Shown in pieces: positions 32,360 through 33,956 of a stretch of 33,956 bases of DNA. The position numbers and the translations under genes were made by a program. A model generated the notes under the pieces. The model was not told the DNA's origin. It saw only the letters and a list, made by a program, of their open reading frames with translations, and made no database searches. The DNA is taken from the NCBI RefSeq assembly GCF_000817785.2, contig NZ_JTCM02000069.1, positions 1-33,956 on the forward strand, read 5' to 3'. This DNA is from Hassallia byssoidea VB512170 (GTDB lineage Bacteria; Cyanobacteriota; Cyanobacteriia; Cyanobacteriales; Nostocaceae). Positions within the stretch are counted from its first letter, which is position 1; every line of letters starts with the position of its first letter.

Positions 32360-33550
32360 TTAGGCAAAAATTCCCCCAACGTTACTCCTAAAAGTACTCG
32401 CAGACTGATTAGATACAACCGCAAGCAAGTCATTACCTGCAAAAATACGCACACCACCTGCACTGTCAGCAAAGCTCAAATCATTCAGCAAGCTACCTAT
32501 CATAAATCTACTTGAGCCTAATTCAAAGTTGTTGATGGTGTCGTAACCTTCACCTTTTTCTAGCGTTACCGTAGCTTTTCCACCCAAGAAAATAGTATCT
32601 AAACCTGCACCACTGTTAATGAAGTCACCACCACCATTGGCAAAGATAGTGTCATTACCAGCACCTGCGTAAATCCTATCAGCTTGCGAACCACCATATA
32701 TAAGGTTATTACCTTCACCAGCGTAGATGGTATCAAAACCACCATTGCCATAAATGGTGTCATTACCAGCACCACCGCTTAAATATTCATCTTTGGCAGA
32801 ACCGTAAATTTTATCATTACCATCACCAGCAAAGATGATAGTTGCCAAGCCATTACCATAGATGGTATCATTACCCAAACCACCATTTAGGGTAGTACTA
32901 TTACTGCTACCGAATAAAGTTTGATTTGTTGTGATGGGAGATGCGGCAAAAGCTGATGCTTTCAGTTGCACGTTATCGAAGTCTACTTCTACACCTCCAC
33001 CATTAAGCAGATTAACTAAGCGGATACCTAAGTTTTTCCCGATAATAGATTCACCAGCAGCAGCAGTATAAGTAATGGTGGTAGTAGTAAACTTGCCGTC
33101 TTCAAGTGTTAAGCTGTTATTATCTACAGCGATCGCTTCATCCCCTGCTAACAATTCAACGCGATATCCAGGAGAACCAGTTAAGTCAAACCCAAAGAAG
33201 TTACCTGCTGCACTACCGACATCAACTGTCAAGGTATACTTCGTATTTGCTGCCACAACAGCATCGAGAGTCTGGGTTAAACCTGCAATACCGCTTCCGG
33301 GAGATTGAATTAAAGAAATATTCGCTATATTCTCACCTTCGGGAACTTGATTATAAAAGTTTGCGGTGGGATTAAAAGTGTCAATATTTGAAGTAATATT
33401 TTCCGGACTAATTTCTCGAATTGCAGGTAGAAGTCCATCTGGGTTATATGCTGTCCAACCTGGTGGTGGTTCTAAAGTATACCCACCATCTGGCAGCACT
33501 GTCAATTCAAAGCCAGCGTTCTTGATGGGAATTAACGAATCATTTAACAT
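32360..33550 (-). CDS. RTX calcium-binding repeat protein, probable type I secretion substrate
   Basis: Residues 1-200 form a beta-rich domain (VQLKASAF ends it; GWTAYNPDG and TQTLDAVVAANTKYTLTVDVG resemble a carbohydrate-binding or DUF642-like jelly roll). Residues about 221-325 hold RTX nonapeptides of the type GGxGNDxIY (LNGGLGNDTIYG, AGDGNDKIYG, GGAGNDTIYG, AGAGNDTIF), which bind Ca2+ after export. The last 70 residues, lacking a signal peptide at the other end, should hold the C-terminal secretion signal. No protease, lipase or adhesin catalytic motif is seen. The order RTX, PPIase, ABC, HlyD on one strand suggests that this is the cognate cargo. Confidence 0.85.
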   Translation of the reverse strand: MLNDSLIPIKNAGFELTVLPDGGYTLEPPPGWTAYNPDGLLPAIREISPENITSNIDTFNPTANFYNQVPEGENIANISLIQSPGSGIAGLTQTLDAVVAANTKYTLTVDVGSAAGNFFGFDLTGSPGYRVELLAGDEAIAVDNNSLTLEDGKFTTTTITYTAAAGESIIGKNLGIRLVNLLNGGGVEVDFDNVQLKASAFAASPITTNQTLFGSSNSTTLNGGLGNDTIYGNGLATIIFAGDGNDKIYGSAKDEYLSGGAGNDTIYGNGGFDTIYAGEGNNLIYGGSQADRIYAGAGNDTIFANGGGDFINSGAGLDTIFLGGKATVTLEKGEGYDTINNFELGSSRFMIGSLLNDLSFADSAGGVRIFAGNDLLAVVSNQSASTFRSNVGGIFA

Positions 33551-33768
33551 AATTGTATTTTTGGGCAGATGCTGTAAAATTAATACTTGGATAGAGTAAT
33601 TATACGCATATAAACTTGATTTTATTTATAAAGTTTTGATGTTTAAGTTGTTGAAGGTTAAATTACCAGTTAAAGTGATGCGATCGCCCGGAAATTTACA
33701 AAAAGGCAGAGGGTAGAATTTTTCCCTTCTGCCTTGTCCAAAGGGCTGTTGAATTGTTAACGTCTTTA

Positions 33769-33956
33769 TCAAGCAACAGCTTCTTGTTTAGGCTTCCGCA
33801 CCGGACGCTTGCGATCGCTTCGACGAACACCCCCTGCCATTTTGTACTCATCGCTATTCACTCTAGACCCTCGACTAGTTTTTTAAATAGTAACTTTGCA
33901 GCTTTGGCACTAATGCGCGATCGCACTAATCTTACCGGACGCCCCTGAGACTTTTC
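33769..33956 (-). pseudogene. 3' end of a small basic protein, apparently frameshifted; cut by the window edge
   Basis: Read from the edge, the first frame gives EKSQGRPVRLVRSRISAKAA, then KLLFKKLVEGLE and TGA (33858-33860). Shifting by -1 at the A6 run (33879-33884) gives LLFKKTSRGSRVNSDEYKMA, then GGVRRSDRKRP, continuing open to TGA at 33769-33771. The basic composition is continuous across the shift. Either one A is missing (natural or assembly error), or there is slippage. Alternatively, a GTG at 33861 overlaps the upstream stop and starts a separate 30-aa gene. I cannot name the family. Confidence 0.5.

Overview
The window looks like a chromosomal piece of a filamentous or otherwise large-genome cyanobacterium. 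Signs are the many HIP1 octamers (GCGATCGC), families of intergenic palindromes and heptad repeats typical of Nostocales-like genomes, and cyanobacteria-specific families (a DUF2811 protein, a CPP1-like J-protein, an SLH/OprB-type porin, an HPPD, a LOTUS/NYN protein). No species can be named from sequence alone.

Layout. Positions 1-3300 hold housekeeping genes (hemL, a ChaB-like protein, hisIE), separated by composite repeats and a transposase remnant. Positions 3400-12430 hold the most interesting block. A MATE exporter (+) faces a seven-gene minus-strand operon encoding, in order of transcription, a GT1-type glycosyltransferase, a SAM O-methyltransferase, two orphan helical proteins, an aromatic-amino-acid decarboxylase, a radical SAM/SPASM protein and a PIG-L deacetylase. 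This reads as a small-molecule pathway (aromatic amine, glycosylated, possibly deacetylated on the sugar, methylated, exported) that I do not recognise as a described cluster. An IS200/IS605-derived element sits between the MATE and PIG-L genes and supplies the stop codons of both.

Positions 12430-16650 hold a 148-bp near-identical duplicate of the hisIE 3' end, an SLH-OprB porin and an MFS transporter. Positions 16650-22000 hold three phased DnaA-box-like sites, a DUF2811 protein, an OmpR-type response regulator, a CPP1-like membrane protein, a HAD phosphatase and hppD. hppD carries an intergenic-type repeat in frame between its two halves. Positions 22346-26546 hold a NYN-LOTUS protein, a serine beta-lactamase-fold hydrolase, a small membrane protein and an APH-type kinase.

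Positions 26602-33550 are a type I secretion locus on the minus strand: RTX substrate, parvulin-type PPIase, an ABC exporter with an N-terminal cyclic-nucleotide-binding domain and a degenerate C39 domain, and an HlyD adaptor. No outer-membrane TolC partner is present. The ABC gene also carries an in-frame palindromic repeat, and its stop codon lies in a GGGTAAT heptad repeat. The right edge cuts a small basic-protein gene that appears frameshifted at an A6 run.

Functions rest on motif reading and recalled family knowledge; no database search was run. The main theme beyond gene content is repeats and mobile-element ends altering proteins: four reading frames here have termini or linkers made of repeat DNA.
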